A stretch of DNA of 64,000 nucleotides from Bradyrhizobium sp. in8p8 (GCF_000426845.1 NZ_AUGD01000001.1:62001-126000); one strand, 5' to 3'. Numbered from the stretch's first letter, positions 44,798 through 54,558 are shown. The notes: generated by a model not told the origin, from the letters alone. Numbers and translations are program-made.

Positions 44798-45901
44798 ATG
44801 GATAGGGTGGACTGTGTCGTCGTCGGAGCCGGCGTGGTCGGTCTCGCGGTGGCTCGAAAGCTCGCCCAGTCCGGGCGCGAGGTGATCGTGCTCGAGGAAG
44901 CCGAGGCCATCGGCACCATCACCTCCTCGCGCAACAGTGAGGTGATCCATGCCGGCATCTACTACCGCGCCGGGAGCTGGATGGCGCGCATGTGCGTCGC
45001 GGGCAAGCACGCGCTCTACCGCTACTGCGCCGAGCGCGGCATCCCGCACAGAAATTGCGGCAAGCTGATTGTCGCGACCAGCCAAAAGGAAACCGAGAAG
45101 CTCCAATCGATCAAGGCGCATGCCGAAGCCAACGGTGTGCTCGACATGCAACTGCTCACGGGCGAGGTCGCACGCGCGCTGGAGCCGGCGCTCGCCTGCG
45201 ACGCTGCGCTGCTGTCGCCGTCGACCGGCATCATCGACAGCCACGCCTACATGCTCTCGCTGCGTGGCGAAGCCGAGGACGCCGGCGCGGCCTTCGCGTT
45301 TCACACGCCGCTGATCCGCGCCAAGGCTGCCGGCGGCATCATCGAAATCGAGGCCGGCGGCGATGCGCCGATGACGCTCCAATGCGACCTTCTCGTCAAC
45401 GCCGCAGGACTCTCGGCGACAACGGTCGCACGCAACATCGACGGCATGCCGATGGACCGGATCCCGCCGGCCTATCTTGCCAAGGGAAACTACTTCAGCT
45501 GCAACGCCAAGGCGCCGTTCTCGCGCCTGATCTATCCGGTGCCCGAACCCGGCGGGTTAGGGGTGCACCTGACGCTGGACATGGCCGGCCAGGCGCGCTT
45601 CGGGCCCGACGTCGAATGGATCGAAACGATCAATTACGAGGTCGATCCGTCCCGCGCCGAGCGCTTCTATCCGGCGATCCGCAAGTACTGGCCTACTCTG
45701 CCCGATGGGGCGCTGATGCCGAGCTATTCAGGGATCCGACCAAAGATCGTGCCGCCCGCTGTGGCCAGCCAGGACTTCTTGATGCAGGGCCCGCCCGATC
45801 ACGGTGTCGCAGGCCTGATCAATCTGTTCGGCATCGAATCGCCAGGACTGACGTCGTCGCTCGCGATCGCCGACCACGTCGCCGAACTCGCAACCGTCTA
45901 G
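44798..45901 (+). CDS. FAD-dependent oxidoreductase, L-2-hydroxyglutarate oxidase-like
   Basis: 367 residues, DAO fold. FAD motif: [22 protein letters not shown] at the start; [18 protein letters not shown] is the flavin-contact segment of the LhgO family; the C-terminus has [10 protein letters not shown] and [20 protein letters not shown]. LhgO oxidises L-2-hydroxyglutarate to 2-oxoglutarate. Here that is likely but not certain. The gene stands alone; a strong hairpin at 45996 separates it from a convergent small gene. Confidence 0.88.
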   Translation: MDRVDCVVVGAGVVGLAVARKLAQSGREVIVLEEAEAIGTITSSRNSEVIHAGIYYRAGSWMARMCVAGKHALYRYCAERGIPHRNCGKLIVATSQKETEKLQSIKAHAEANGVLDMQLLTGEVARALEPALACDAALLSPSTGIIDSHAYMLSLRGEAEDAGAAFAFHTPLIRAKAAGGIIEIEAGGDAPMTLQCDLLVNAAGLSATTVARNIDGMPMDRIPPAYLAKGNYFSCNAKAPFSRLIYPVPEPGGLGVHLTLDMAGQARFGPDVEWIETINYEVDPSRAERFYPAIRKYWPTLPDGALMPSYSGIRPKIVPPAVASQDFLMQGPPDHGVAGLINLFGIESPGLTSSLAIADHVAELATV

Positions 45902-45995
45902 AGAGCTTTCGAGCGTGGTCGATCACAGATCGTTGTCGAGAAAACGCGCCCAAGCAAAACATCATCCCCGCGCAAGGATCGTGCGCAGTTTGTAT

Positions 45996-46035
45996 CTTGC
46001 AGCAGGGATGAGCACGTGGCTCTCATCCCTGCAAG
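45996..46035. terminator. Long hairpin between convergent genes
   Basis: CAGGGATGAG (46003-46012), nine-base loop, CTCATCCCTG (46022-46031), continued by CTTG (45996-45999) and CAAG (46032-46035) across a three-base bulge. It sits between the LhgO-like and DUF465 stops. It has no T-tract. Confidence 0.6.
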
Positions 46036-46070
46036 AAGGATGCGATCAACTCTACGCTGTTATGGGGGTG

Positions 46071-46250
46071 CTAGTGGAGCGTATCGCTGTGCTTCAGACG
46101 CTCGATCTGGTCCTTGACCATCAACTTCCGGCGCTTCAACTCAACAATTTGCAGGTCGTCCGTTGAAAGGTGCACGAGAGCTTCGTGCAATTCGTTTTCG
46201 AGCAGTTTGTGCTTCCGTTCCAATTCAACGAGATGTGCCTGAATTGTCAT
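46071..46250 (-). CDS. DUF465 (YdcH-like) small protein
   Basis: 59 residues read directly from the reverse strand: begins MTIQAHLVELERKHK and ends IERLKHSDTLH. The central ELKRRKLMVKDQIERL matches the DUF465/YdcH pattern of two antiparallel helices. GAGGAGG lies six bases before the ATG. These small proteins are common in alphaproteobacteria and of unknown function. A second DUF465 gene lies 330 bp away in divergent orientation. Confidence 0.88.
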   Translation of the reverse strand: MTIQAHLVELERKHKLLENELHEALVHLSTDDLQIVELKRRKLMVKDQIERLKHSDTLH

Positions 46251-46580
46251 TCGAAACCTCCTCGGTAGGGTTGAACCTCAGGATTCGATCCGGACAAGCA
46301 AGTCTACATCACCGATTCGTCCTGTCGATGGGTATCCGTCGTCACAGTGTCATTTTTGAAAGTTCATATGTAACGAAGCGTGACTAAAGGGAACCACGCG
46401 GGAAAAATCCGTGATATCAATGCGGCTGCGCAACTTCCGCGGCTCCTTGCAGAAATATCTTGCGGGAGACCGGCGGACGAAGCCGCAGATCGCTTGCGAT
46501 CACGCTGCGCAAGGACGATAATTTCCACAGGGCATCCACAGCCCGGATCTCACGCCTATCGGTTTTCGGCCACCGCAGAC
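46251..46580. other. Intergenic region between divergent DUF465 genes
   Basis: 330 bp with lower GC than the coding DNA around it. The rightward DUF465 frame is open back to 46380, but no good ribosome site is seen there. The stretch GTGTCATTTTTGAAAGTTCATATGTAAC (in part CATTTTTGAAAG...CATATG) is AT-rich and could hold promoters. No RNA gene or clear repeat was recognised. Confidence 0.4.
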
Positions 46581-46787
46581 ATGACCAACGAAGATGAGCG
46601 TGAGCTCGAAGCCGAGCTCACCCGGTTGCAGCAGGAACACCGAGATCTCGATGCGGCGATCGATGCATTGCATCAATCGCCCGCCCCCGACCTGTTGCGG
46701 TTACAGCGGTTGAAGAAGCGCAAACTGTTGTTGCGCGACCGCATCGCGTTCATTGAAGACCAGATCACGCCCGACATCATCGCCTGA
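46581..46787 (+). CDS. DUF465 (YdcH-like) small protein
   Basis: 68 residues. The two-helix pattern is clear: ELEAELTRLQQEHRDLDAAI, a short turn with PAPDLLRLQ, then RLKKRKLLLRDRIAFIEDQI. ATG 46581 is chosen because the protein then starts like other family members; no strong ribosome site is visible, and the frame is open upstream to 46380. Function unknown. It is divergent from the other DUF465 gene. Confidence 0.85.
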   Translation: MTNEDERELEAELTRLQQEHRDLDAAIDALHQSPAPDLLRLQRLKKRKLLLRDRIAFIEDQITPDIIA

Positions 46788-46908
46788 TCCGTCGACGGGT
46801 CGTCCCGCGGCTCACCAATGAATCCGCTTGACTCGATCGGAACAAAAGATGAACATTCAGGGCACGCAGCTCAGCAGATGCCTAAACACAGGACACGAGG
46901 ACAACGCG

Positions 46909-47127
46909 ATGTCGGCAACGCCCCTTCTCGACAACACTCATTACGAACAGGCCTGCGATCAGGCGATCGCGATGTGCGACGGCAATCTACGCAGCACCAT
47001 CAAGGCGCTGATCATGGCCAATGAATATCTGGAAACCGAGCTGGAGGAGTTGCAGGCGGCTGTTGCCGCCGGCTGCATTCCGGAAACCTCGCGCAGCAAG
47101 ATGCGGAGCAAGAGCAGCGCCGCTTGA
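46909..47127 (+). CDS. Small protein of unknown function
   Basis: 72 residues, starting MSATPLLDNTHYEQAC. It is helical, with two Cys (ACDQAIAMCDG) and an acidic LETELEELQAAVAAGC stretch, and a basic Ser/Lys tail (SRSKMRSKSSAA). I do not recognise the family. GAGG eight bases before ATG 46909 favours this start over ATG 46849. It lies 22 bp before another small gene, so the two may be co-transcribed. Confidence 0.7.
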   Translation: MSATPLLDNTHYEQACDQAIAMCDGNLRSTIKALIMANEYLETELEELQAAVAAGCIPETSRSKMRSKSSAA

Positions 47128-47148
47128 GTTCAACACTGGAGCAACGCC

Positions 47149-47400
47149 ATGTCGGATGTGACCTATTACGTTGCAATGCCCTTTTTGATCGATGACGACG
47201 GATCACCCGTCGCTGGCGCGGCGGAAGAGTGTCAGTCCTCAACGGCGGCGCTACGACGCGCCGAGATTTTGGCGCGCGGCCCCGGCCATATCGGCGCAAT
47301 CGCGTTCAGCCGCAGCGGCGATCCCATGACCGGCGAATTTGGCGACGCGACGCTGCTGCGCAAATTCGGCAACGTGCCCGAAGATCTCGCAACCCTCTAA
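47149..47400 (+). CDS. Small protein of unknown function
   Basis: 83 residues beginning MSDVTYYVAMPFLID. The sequence has an Ala-rich helix (GAAEECQSSTAALRRAEIL) and a segment GHIGAIAFSRSGDPMTGEFGDA. I do not recognise the family, though the composition and codon use look coding. The stop overlaps that of the convergent GGDEF gene on four bases (CTAA). It probably shares a transcript with the preceding small gene. Confidence 0.75.
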   Translation: MSDVTYYVAMPFLIDDDGSPVAGAAEECQSSTAALRRAEILARGPGHIGAIAFSRSGDPMTGEFGDATLLRKFGNVPEDLATL

Positions 47401-48128
47401 AGCTCGCTACCGACAAGCCTGATACGCGGCTCATGCCGGCGTCGCGCCTTGCGCACGTACATCGCGGCATCGGCCTCTTCCAGGGCGCGGCCTGCGTCGG
47501 CGTGCGGGCCGAGCAGCGCGACGCCGGCGGAGGCGCCCGCGGCCACCGATTGTCCACGAAACACAAAGGACAATTCGTCGATCGCCTGCTCGAAGGCCGC
47601 GGCCTTCGCCTTGGCGTCAGTTTCGCTGAGATTCCAGAGCAGCAGCCCGAACTCGTCGCCGCCGAGCCGGCCAACCACGTCGGAGGCACGAATCTGCCGC
47701 GTCAGGGTCGCGACAATCGCCTTGAGCACCTCGTCGCCGGCGGCATGCCCGAAGGAGTCGTTGATCGGCTTCAGCCGATCGACGTCGAGGACGATCAGCG
47801 CCCCGCTGGCGCGGTAGCGCTTCATATAGGCGATGGCGCGCGCGAGCTCGCGCTCGAAGCCGCGCCGGTTGGGAATCTCGAGCAGGAAATCCGTATCGGC
47901 CGCAGCTTCGAGTTCCGCGACCCGGCGCTGTGCTTCCTTGAGCTTGGTCCGCAGGTCCCGGATTGTCGCCCTGAGATTGTCCTTGGCTGCATCATCCGCC
48001 GGGGCGTTGCGCCGCGATGGCTTCACCGACCGCTTGGTCAGCCGCCCGGCGGCGGGCGTGGATCGGCCGGCGCTGGTCTTCCGGCCCGCTTTGGCCTTCG
48101 CAGCGCTCGCCCTTTTTGGTTTCTTCAT
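47397..48128 (-). CDS. GGDEF diguanylate cyclase with basic N-terminal tail
   Basis: 243 residues. The first 50 are rich in Lys, Arg, Ala and Ser (KPKRASAAKAKAGRK...), followed by a short coiled coil (RDLRTKLKEAQRRVAELEA) and a GGDEF domain with the intact motif GRLGGDEFGLL. It should make c-di-GMP. No membrane helix or sensor is seen, so it is cytosolic. ATG 48128 has AGGA seven bases upstream; the frame extends to 48167. The tail may bind DNA or membranes, which is inference. Confidence 0.88.
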   Translation of the reverse strand: MKKPKRASAAKAKAGRKTSAGRSTPAAGRLTKRSVKPSRRNAPADDAAKDNLRATIRDLRTKLKEAQRRVAELEAAADTDFLLEIPNRRGFERELARAIAYMKRYRASGALIVLDVDRLKPINDSFGHAAGDEVLKAIVATLTRQIRASDVVGRLGGDEFGLLLWNLSETDAKAKAAAFEQAIDELSFVFRGQSVAAGASAGVALLGPHADAGRALEEADAAMYVRKARRRHEPRIRLVGSEL

Positions 48129-48270
48129 GGGCATCCTGCTCAATGAAGGCTTGCGGGGATTCACCAAGACAGGATAGTGGATTCCCTTCTCCTTGCCACC
48201 GCCTTGCGAGCCGCCGGCCGGAACCCGCTAATCTGGCCTATCTTTCTGTTTTCCGGGCACAATTGACGTC

Positions 48271-48759
48271 ATGACCGCGCCGATCGCCATCATCATGGGA
48301 AGCCAGTCGGACTGGGACACGATGCGGCATGCCGCCGACACGCTCGAGGCGCTCGGCATCGCCGCCGACACCCGCGTCGTCTCGGCGCATCGCACCCCCG
48401 ACCGGCTGTTTGCTTTCGCCAAGGGCGCCAAGGCCGCAGGCTACAAGGTCATCATCGCCGGCGCCGGCGGCGCGGCACATCTGCCCGGCATGGCCGCGGC
48501 GCTAACCGAACTGCCGGTCTTCGGCGTGCCGGTCGAATCCAAGACGCTCAAGGGTCTCGATTCGCTCTACTCGATCGTGCAGATGCCCGCAGGAATCCCC
48601 GTCGGCACCCTCGCCATCGGCAAAGCCGGTGCGATCAACGCCGCACTGCTGGCAGCCGCCGTGCTGGCGTTGTCAGACCCGGCCTTGTCCGATCGCCTTG
48701 CCGCCTGGCGCAAGGCGCAGACTGACGCCGTCGCGGAGCGCCCGGAGGACAAGGCGTGA
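48271..48759 (+). CDS. purE: 5-carboxyaminoimidazole ribonucleotide mutase PurE
   Basis: 162 residues. Class I PurE features: [12 protein letters not shown] at the start, [11 protein letters not shown], then [15 protein letters not shown] and the [14 protein letters not shown] loop. It converts N5-CAIR to CAIR in purine synthesis. It overlaps purK by four bases (GTGA), as is common for this pair. Confidence 0.97.
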   Translation: MTAPIAIIMGSQSDWDTMRHAADTLEALGIAADTRVVSAHRTPDRLFAFAKGAKAAGYKVIIAGAGGAAHLPGMAAALTELPVFGVPVESKTLKGLDSLYSIVQMPAGIPVGTLAIGKAGAINAALLAAAVLALSDPALSDRLAAWRKAQTDAVAERPEDKA

Positions 48760-49862
48760 CTGAGACCAGGCACGTGAAGCTGAAGCCCGGTGACACCGTC
48801 GGTATCCTTGGCGGCGGACAATTGGGGCGGATGCTGGCCATGGCTGCGGCGCGGCTCGGCCTGCGCTGCCAGGTGTTCTCGCCCGATCCGGACTCGCCGG
48901 CCTTCGACGTCGTACTTAACGCGACCTGCGCCGAATATGCCGATGTCGAGGCGCTGGAGCTGTTCGCGAGCGACGTCGACGTCATCACCTACGAGTTCGA
49001 GAACGTGCCGGCCGCGGCCGCGATGGTGCTGGACGCGCGCCGCCCGGTGCTGCCCAACCGCAAGATCCTGGAGACCACCCAGGACCGGCTCGCCGAAAAG
49101 GATTTTGTCACGCACCTCGGGATCGGAACCGCAGCCTATGCCGACGTTACCTCCGTCTCCTCGCTGCGCGAGGCGATCGCCAGGATCGGCCTTCCTGCGG
49201 TGCTGAAAACCCGCCGGTTCGGCTATGACGGCAAGGGTCAGGCCATCATCCGCGAGGGCGACGACATCGCCAAGGTGTGGACGAGCCTCGCCACCAAATC
49301 GGCGATTCTTGAAGCCTTCGTGCCGTACGAACGCGAGATCTCCGTGATCGCTGCGCGTTCGGCCACGGGCCAGGTCGAGTGCTTCGACGTCACCGAGAAC
49401 GAGCACCGCGACCACATCCTGAAGATATCGCGCGCGCCCGCGCCGATCCCGGATGCGCTCGCCGAGGAGGCGCGCAGCATCGCCGGCAAAATTGCAGGCG
49501 CGCTCGACTATGTCGGCGTGCTCGCTGTCGAGATGTTCGTGCTCGCCAATGGCACCGGACCGAAGGTGCTGGTCAACGAGATCGCTCCGCGCGTGCACAA
49601 TTCCGGACATTGGACGCTGGATGGCGCCTCAGTCTCGCAGTTCGAGCAGCACATCCGCGCCATCGCCGGCTGGCCGCTCGGCAAGCCCGTGCGCCATGGC
49701 GACGTCGTCACCATGACCAACCTGATCGGCGACGAGATCAACGATTACGAAAAATGGCTGACCGTGCCAGGCGCGACCGTACACATCTACGGCAAGGGCG
49801 CGCCCCGCCCCGGCCGCAAGATGGGCCACGTCACCGAAGTGCGTCCCAGCGCAAGCAAGTAA
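48756..49862 (+). CDS. purK: 5-carboxyaminoimidazole ribonucleotide synthase PurK
   Basis: 368 residues, ATP-grasp enzyme: [21 protein letters not shown], then [23 protein letters not shown] and [15 protein letters not shown]. It makes N5-CAIR from AIR, ATP and bicarbonate. The GTG start overlaps the purE stop, so the two are translationally coupled. Confidence 0.97.
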   Translation: MTETRHVKLKPGDTVGILGGGQLGRMLAMAAARLGLRCQVFSPDPDSPAFDVVLNATCAEYADVEALELFASDVDVITYEFENVPAAAAMVLDARRPVLPNRKILETTQDRLAEKDFVTHLGIGTAAYADVTSVSSLREAIARIGLPAVLKTRRFGYDGKGQAIIREGDDIAKVWTSLATKSAILEAFVPYEREISVIAARSATGQVECFDVTENEHRDHILKISRAPAPIPDALAEEARSIAGKIAGALDYVGVLAVEMFVLANGTGPKVLVNEIAPRVHNSGHWTLDGASVSQFEQHIRAIAGWPLGKPVRHGDVVTMTNLIGDEINDYEKWLTVPGATVHIYGKGAPRPGRKMGHVTEVRPSASK

Positions 49863-49899
49863 CGGGACCGCGGCTCCGACCTGCGATCCCGCCAGGCGA

Positions 49900-50622
49900 T
49901 CAGGCCGCCTTCACGCCCGCGACGATGCCGGTGGGCTCCTCGCTGAGCCAGCGATAGACCACCCCGCCGAGCGCACCACCGATCAATGGTGCAATCCAGA
50001 ACAGCCAGAGCTGCGACAGCGCCCAGCCGCCGACGAACAGTGCCGGGCCCGTGCTGCGCGCCGGGTTCACTGAGGTGTTGGTGACGGGAATGCTGACGAG
50101 ATGGATCATCACCAACGCGAGCCCGATCGCGAGCGGCGCGAAACCCGCGGGTGCACGGCCATGGGTGGCGCCCATGATGATGAACAGGAACATCATCGTC
50201 ATCACCACTTCCGTGAGGAAGCACACGACCATGCTGTACTGGCCGGGCGAATGCGCGTCATAGCCGTTGGACGCGAAGCCTTTGCCGACATCGAATCCGG
50301 GCGCCCCGCTCGCGATGACATAGAGCAGCCAGGCGGCCACGATCGCGCCGGCCACCTGGGCGATGACGTATGGCAAAACCTGGCCCGCGGGAAAACGGCC
50401 ACCGGCAGCGAGACCGACTGTGACGGCTGGGTTGAGATGACAGCCCGAGATGTGGCCGATGGCATAGGCCATGGTCACGACGCTCAATCCGAAGGCCAGC
50501 GACACCCCGACCAGGCCAATTCCGACCTGCGGGAAGCCGGCAGCGATCACCGCGCTGCCGCAGCCCGCGAAAGTGAGCCAGAACGTGCCGATGCCCTCGG
50601 CAGCATATTTCTTGATATCCAT
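49900..50622 (-). CDS. aqpZ: Aquaporin Z
   Basis: 240 residues, six helices. Two NPA boxes: HLNPAVTVG and SVNPARSTG. The Phe/His/Arg-type filter of water channels is consistent with the segments near these, including the Arg after the second box (NPARS). GGGGAG stands before ATG 50622; the frame extends to 50712 without one. It carries water across the inner membrane. The gene stands alone, convergent with purK. Confidence 0.95.
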   Translation of the reverse strand: MDIKKYAAEGIGTFWLTFAGCGSAVIAAGFPQVGIGLVGVSLAFGLSVVTMAYAIGHISGCHLNPAVTVGLAAGGRFPAGQVLPYVIAQVAGAIVAAWLLYVIASGAPGFDVGKGFASNGYDAHSPGQYSMVVCFLTEVVMTMMFLFIIMGATHGRAPAGFAPLAIGLALVMIHLVSIPVTNTSVNPARSTGPALFVGGWALSQLWLFWIAPLIGGALGGVVYRWLSEEPTGIVAGVKAA

Positions 50623-50878
50623 GTGGCGTCTCCCCTGGTTCTCGGCGCAAAGCGTCCGGGAACGACCCCTCATCGGCGCCAAGTCACCCAAATCAGGGCC
50701 GCACAGGGGCATTTTCGCCGCATTTAATGGCCGAACTTGGCCCGAAAACCCGCTTGCCCGGTGGACATCTGCGGTTTTGTCTGATACATCCGCGCGCTCA
50801 AGGTTAAGGGCTTGCGCGTTTCGCCATCCCCTTTGACTTACCAGAATTCAAATCCGATCCACCTAAAGAGGATGCCGC

Positions 50879-51175
50879 GTGCAGGTTCTCGTTCGCGATA
50901 ACAATGTCGATCAAGCCCTCAAGGCGCTGAAGAAGAAGATGCAGCGCGAGGGCATTTTCCGCGAGATGAAGCTCCGCGGCCATTACGAGAAGCCCTCCGA
51001 GAAGAAGGCCCGCGAAAAGGCCGAAGCCGTGCGCCGCGCGCGCAAGCTGGCCCGCAAGAAGCTGCAGCGCGAAGGCCTGCTGCCGATGAAGCCGAAGCCG
51101 GTGTTCGGCGCTGGCCCGGGCGGTGATCGCGGCGGTCGTAGCGGCCCGGGTGCAGGTCCGCGCGGACCGCGCTGA
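50879..51175 (+). CDS. rpsU: 30S ribosomal protein S21, extended form
   Basis: 98 residues, starting at GTG with AGAGGA upstream. The S21 core is [20 protein letters not shown] through about residue 65. The remainder is a Gly/Pro/Arg-rich tail ([18 protein letters not shown]), which makes it longer than the 70 residues of E. coli S21. Such tails are common in alphaproteobacteria. A strong terminator follows. Confidence 0.95.
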   Translation: MQVLVRDNNVDQALKALKKKMQREGIFREMKLRGHYEKPSEKKAREKAEAVRRARKLARKKLQREGLLPMKPKPVFGAGPGGDRGGRSGPGAGPRGPR

Positions 51176-51208
51176 TTTGCCGAAGCTGTAAGACCTCAGT
51201 TTTCGATG

Positions 51209-51238
51209 ACGCGGGCCCTTGGCCCGCGTTATTGTTTG
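51209..51238 (+). terminator. Intrinsic terminator after rpsU
   Basis: ACGCGGGCC (51209-51217), loop CTT, GGCCCGCGT (51221-51229), followed by TATTGTTT. This has both a strong stem and a T-rich tail. Confidence 0.85.
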
Positions 51239-51299
51239 TGAGCGGTGCCTTTCTGGGACGGGGCACTACAGATGCGGCACCAGCGCGAGCGAACCGTAG

Positions 51300-51950
51300 A
51301 TGGTTTCCCCTTTCCCTCAGCGCGGCTTGGAGCGACGACGCCGGATCTGGCGGCAGACGCTCGTATTGGCCTTGATCGGGAGCACATTGTGCGGCTGCTC
51401 CTTCGATCTGGGATCGCTGCTCCCGGAGAAGGACAAGCCGCAGGAGGCGCCCAAGACGGCCGCGCCCGCCGAGAGCGCGGTGAGCGCGGGCAACGTCGCC
51501 GAAGCTCAGGCTCACACCGCAAAGGCCCAATCCCTGGCGAAGTCAGGCGAGACCGCGGCAGCGCTCGATGAGTTCAATCGGGCGGTCGGGCTCGACCCAT
51601 ACAACGCGCAGGCATTCTACGGCCGCGCCCTGATCTATCAGGGCAAGAACCAGCACGACTTCGCCATCGCCGATTTCAGCGCTGCAAGCGGGCTCAACCC
51701 GCAGAAGGCCGAGCCGCTGCTCGGCCGCGCCATCAGTTATCTCGCGCTCGGCAAGGTCACGCAGGCCGCAGCCGATCTGGACGAAGCCTCCGAGGCCGAT
51801 CCGCACAACGCCCAGGTCTGGACCACGCGCGGACAGGTCTATGAGCGGCTGGGCGACAAGGCCAAGGCGGCGGCGTCCTACGCCAAGGCGGTCGCGCTCC
51901 GTCCGCGCGATGATGCCGCCCGCAGCGGCCTTGCCCGCGTTGGCGGCTGA
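51300..51950 (+). CDS. TPR-repeat lipoprotein
   Basis: 216 residues. The N-terminus has Arg residues, a hydrophobic core and a lipobox-like LCGC, so it is probably a lipoprotein of the inner or outer membrane. From about residue 75 there are three or four tetratricopeptide repeats (for example ALDEFNRAVGLDPYNAQAFYGRALIY and the following AIADFSAASGLNP). TPRs mediate protein-protein contacts; the partner is unknown. It lies downstream of rpsU past a terminator. Confidence 0.85.
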   Translation: MVSPFPQRGLERRRRIWRQTLVLALIGSTLCGCSFDLGSLLPEKDKPQEAPKTAAPAESAVSAGNVAEAQAHTAKAQSLAKSGETAAALDEFNRAVGLDPYNAQAFYGRALIYQGKNQHDFAIADFSAASGLNPQKAEPLLGRAISYLALGKVTQAAADLDEASEADPHNAQVWTTRGQVYERLGDKAKAAASYAKAVALRPRDDAARSGLARVGG

Positions 51951-51973
51951 CGGATGGCGCAGCGAGCGCAGTC

Positions 51974-52906
51974 TCAGTCGGGGGTGGCGCTCTTCGGCAG
52001 AACCGCGTTGAACATCGACTTCATGCCCGACAGCATCTCGTCGGCGACATTGGTCTTCTTCGGTCGCGGCATGGAGGCCCCCGCATCGGCACGCAAGTCG
52101 AGCGGCGGTGCGATGACCGGCACGGGAATATCAGCCGGCGGCGTCACCCGGTTCGGATCCTCATTGCTGATCGAGGCCGTGTAGGGTGGATTGGAGCCAC
52201 CATTGCCGTAGATCTCAGGTGAGGGTGTCGAGACTGTGATCGGCGGCGGCAGCGGACGGACTGTGGCCGGCTCCATGCTAACGACCCGCGGGGCCTCCGG
52301 CGTGCGGACGGCTTCCCGCACCGCAGGCTCCGCCGGTCTCTCGGCTGGCTTGGTTTCAGACGTTCTGGTCTCAGGGGACTTGGCCTCGGACTTGGCCTCG
52401 GACCTGCCCTCAGGCGACTTGCGCAGGCGCTCGATCGCAGCACGCACGAGATCGTTGGCATCAGGGGTTGCGGCCGGAGCGGCAGCCGCCGGTGCCGAAT
52501 TGGCCTCGACCATCGGAGCAGCGGGAACCGCCGGGGCAGATTTGGCAATCACCTTTTCACGGGCGGACGGCTTGGCGCGCGGCCCGGTCTCCGTCGGCGC
52601 CACGTCCGGTGCCTTCTCCGCAGCCTTCTCGGCCCCCTTGGGCTCGGCGGCCGGCTGATGATCGGCGGCCGCCTTGTCCGTGACGCTCTTCTCGGAGATG
52701 CCCTTGGCCTTGGCGCCGGGAGCGGGGAGGTTGGCGGTATCAGCAGGCTTGCCGTTGTGGCCGGCGTCGGCGGGTGCAACCATCGCCGCGGGCGCATCAG
52801 CCGCCGGCTTGGCGTTGATGTAATGATTAACGATGTACGCCCCGATGATCGTCGCGAGCACCGAGGGGAAAATATCCATCGAAATCTTGGCGAGGTATTT
52901 CAGCAT
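51974..52906 (-). CDS. Membrane-anchored Pro/Ala/Glu-rich protein, unknown function
   Basis: 310 residues. One N-terminal membrane helix (ISMDIFPSVLATIIGAYIVN, about 7-27) is followed by some 280 residues rich in Ala, Pro, Glu and Lys with no recognised domain, such as the SEAKSEAKSPETRTSETKPAERPAE region. The order suggests an extended, possibly periplasmic, linker. A short PPYTASISNEDPNRV segment near the end looks more conserved. I do not recognise the family. ATG 52906 has GGGGAG eight bases before it; GTG 52915 is too close. Confidence 0.7.
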   Translation of the reverse strand: MLKYLAKISMDIFPSVLATIIGAYIVNHYINAKPAADAPAAMVAPADAGHNGKPADTANLPAPGAKAKGISEKSVTDKAAADHQPAAEPKGAEKAAEKAPDVAPTETGPRAKPSAREKVIAKSAPAVPAAPMVEANSAPAAAAPAATPDANDLVRAAIERLRKSPEGRSEAKSEAKSPETRTSETKPAERPAEPAVREAVRTPEAPRVVSMEPATVRPLPPPITVSTPSPEIYGNGGSNPPYTASISNEDPNRVTPPADIPVPVIAPPLDLRADAGASMPRPKKTNVADEMLSGMKSMFNAVLPKSATPD

Positions 52907-52997
52907 TCCGACCACTCCCCGCGGGCCTGATGCGGGAACTTTGGGGCATTGTGAGGGATCAACTGCGACGGATCAATGGCAGGCGGGCAACGCCAGC

Positions 52998-53282
52998 TTA
53001 CGGCTTTAGCTCAATTTCAAGGAACACGATCTCAGTTGAGGTTTCGTTAAGTACGTCATGCTGGACGCCAGCCTTGCGGAAGTAGGATTTTCCGGCGGAG
53101 AGCTGCGCCTTGCCCCGTTCGCCATTGGGCGACACGATCGTCATCTCGCCGGCGACGACGGGAACGATCACATAGTCCATGCCGTGGGTGTGATGTCCGG
53201 TCGCGCTGCCGGGCGGAAGGCGCCATTCCGTCACCCGCACCTGCTCGTTGTCGACCTGAACTTCGGACTTGGCTGCAAGCAT
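52998..53282 (-). CDS. Cupin-domain protein
   Basis: 94 residues forming one cupin barrel: the metal-binding motif GHHTHGMDYVIVPVVAGE supplies two His, with the second motif (AGKSYFRKAGVQHDVLNE) giving the last His. AGGAG precedes the ATG. Function unknown; such proteins include dioxygenases, isomerases and sensors. It lies 20 bp before the antiporter gene on the same strand. Confidence 0.88.
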   Translation of the reverse strand: MLAAKSEVQVDNEQVRVTEWRLPPGSATGHHTHGMDYVIVPVVAGEMTIVSPNGERGKAQLSAGKSYFRKAGVQHDVLNETSTEIVFLEIELKP

Positions 53283-53302
53283 TGGATCTCTCCTTTCGCG
53301 CT

Positions 53303-54400
53303 TCAGGGCACGAACACCATGAATACGTAGACGGCAAATACCACCATATGGACCAGCCCGAACAGGACATTGGTCCTGCCCGTGCCGAAGGTCAGCATGC
53401 TCAGGAAGAAGGTCAGGAGCATGAGCACGCTGCCCTGGGCGTTGAGGCCAAGCTCGAGCTCCTTCTCGAGCGCGTAGGTGGCGAGCCCGACCGCCGGGAT
53501 GGTCAGCCCGATGGTGGCGAGCGAGGAGCCCAGCGCCAGGTTGATGCTCTTCTGGAGGTCGTTCTTGCGAGCCGCCGACACGGCCGCGACGCCTTCCGGC
53601 ATCAGGATCAGGAGCGCGACCAGAAGCCCGGCAAAAGCGGGCGGCGCGCCGATCCGGGCCGCGACGGCGTCGACCACCAGCGAGAACTTCTTTGCCAGAA
53701 GAACGACCGCCAGCAGCGAGACCAGGAGCAGCACCACGGTAAGGGCGAGCGCCCCGGCCGACCGGTGCACCTCCCCAGCCTCGCCCTCCGCCCGTTCATG
53801 AACGAAGTAATCCTTGTGCAGGACGGTCTGAGTGTAGAGAAACACTCCGTACAGCGCGAGCGTGACCACGTCGACGAAGCCGAGCTGAACCGCCGAATAG
53901 ACCGGACCCGGCGCGGTGGTGGTGTAGTTCGGCAGGATCAGCGTGATGGTCGCAAGCGCAAACAGCACGCTGAGATAGACGTTGGCCCCTGAGAGCTGGA
54001 AACCCTGCTCGCGATAGCGCAGGCCGCCGATGAAGATGCAAAGCCCCACGAGGCCGTTGCAGACGATCATGACCACGGCGAAAACGGTGTCGCGGGCGAG
54101 CGCCGGGGCAGGCTTGTCGCCCAGCATGATCGTGGTGATCAGCGCGACCTCGATGATGGTCACCGCGAGCGTCAGCACGAGCGTGCCATAGGGTTCGCCG
54201 ACCCGCTCTGCGATCACTTCGGCATGGTGAACCGCGGCGAACACCGTGCCGAACAGGATGACCAGAAGCACGATGGCAAAGACGAGCCCGCCCAGCGACA
54301 GCGTGAACACGTAGTCCGTCGCGCTGACGGCAGCGAACAACAGCACGGCAAGCGCGGGAAACATCCAAGCCGACCGGGGCATCCGATTATGCGCGCTCAT
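53303..54400 (-). CDS. chaA: Calcium/proton antiporter, ChaA-like
   Basis: 365 residues, about eleven membrane helices. Two CaCA-type motifs are seen: GEPYGTLVLTLAVTIIEVALI and a second region LLVALLILMPEGVAAVSAARKNDLQKSINLALGSSLA (in part PEGVAAVSAARKND). It exchanges Ca2+ or Na+ for protons. The position of this pair, and HRSAGALALTVVLLLVSLLAVV, match the ChaA branch. The cupin gene follows on the same strand. Confidence 0.9.
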   Translation of the reverse strand: MSAHNRMPRSAWMFPALAVLLFAAVSATDYVFTLSLGGLVFAIVLLVILFGTVFAAVHHAEVIAERVGEPYGTLVLTLAVTIIEVALITTIMLGDKPAPALARDTVFAVVMIVCNGLVGLCIFIGGLRYREQGFQLSGANVYLSVLFALATITLILPNYTTTAPGPVYSAVQLGFVDVVTLALYGVFLYTQTVLHKDYFVHERAEGEAGEVHRSAGALALTVVLLLVSLLAVVLLAKKFSLVVDAVAARIGAPPAFAGLLVALLILMPEGVAAVSAARKNDLQKSINLALGSSLATIGLTIPAVGLATYALEKELELGLNAQGSVLMLLTFFLSMLTFGTGRTNVLFGLVHMVVFAVYVFMVFVP

Positions 54401-54558
54401 CCACCGCTTCCAATTGCCTGGACGAGCAGTAGCAAATCAGGCGCGAGATTCAATGCCAGTGCAGGATCGGCGCGACCGGCAGCAGCGTCAACAGCAGGAA
54501 CGCGGAATCAGCGCGGCAGAAGGCGGCGAGCGCCCAAATGTAACGTACAAAGAGATTA

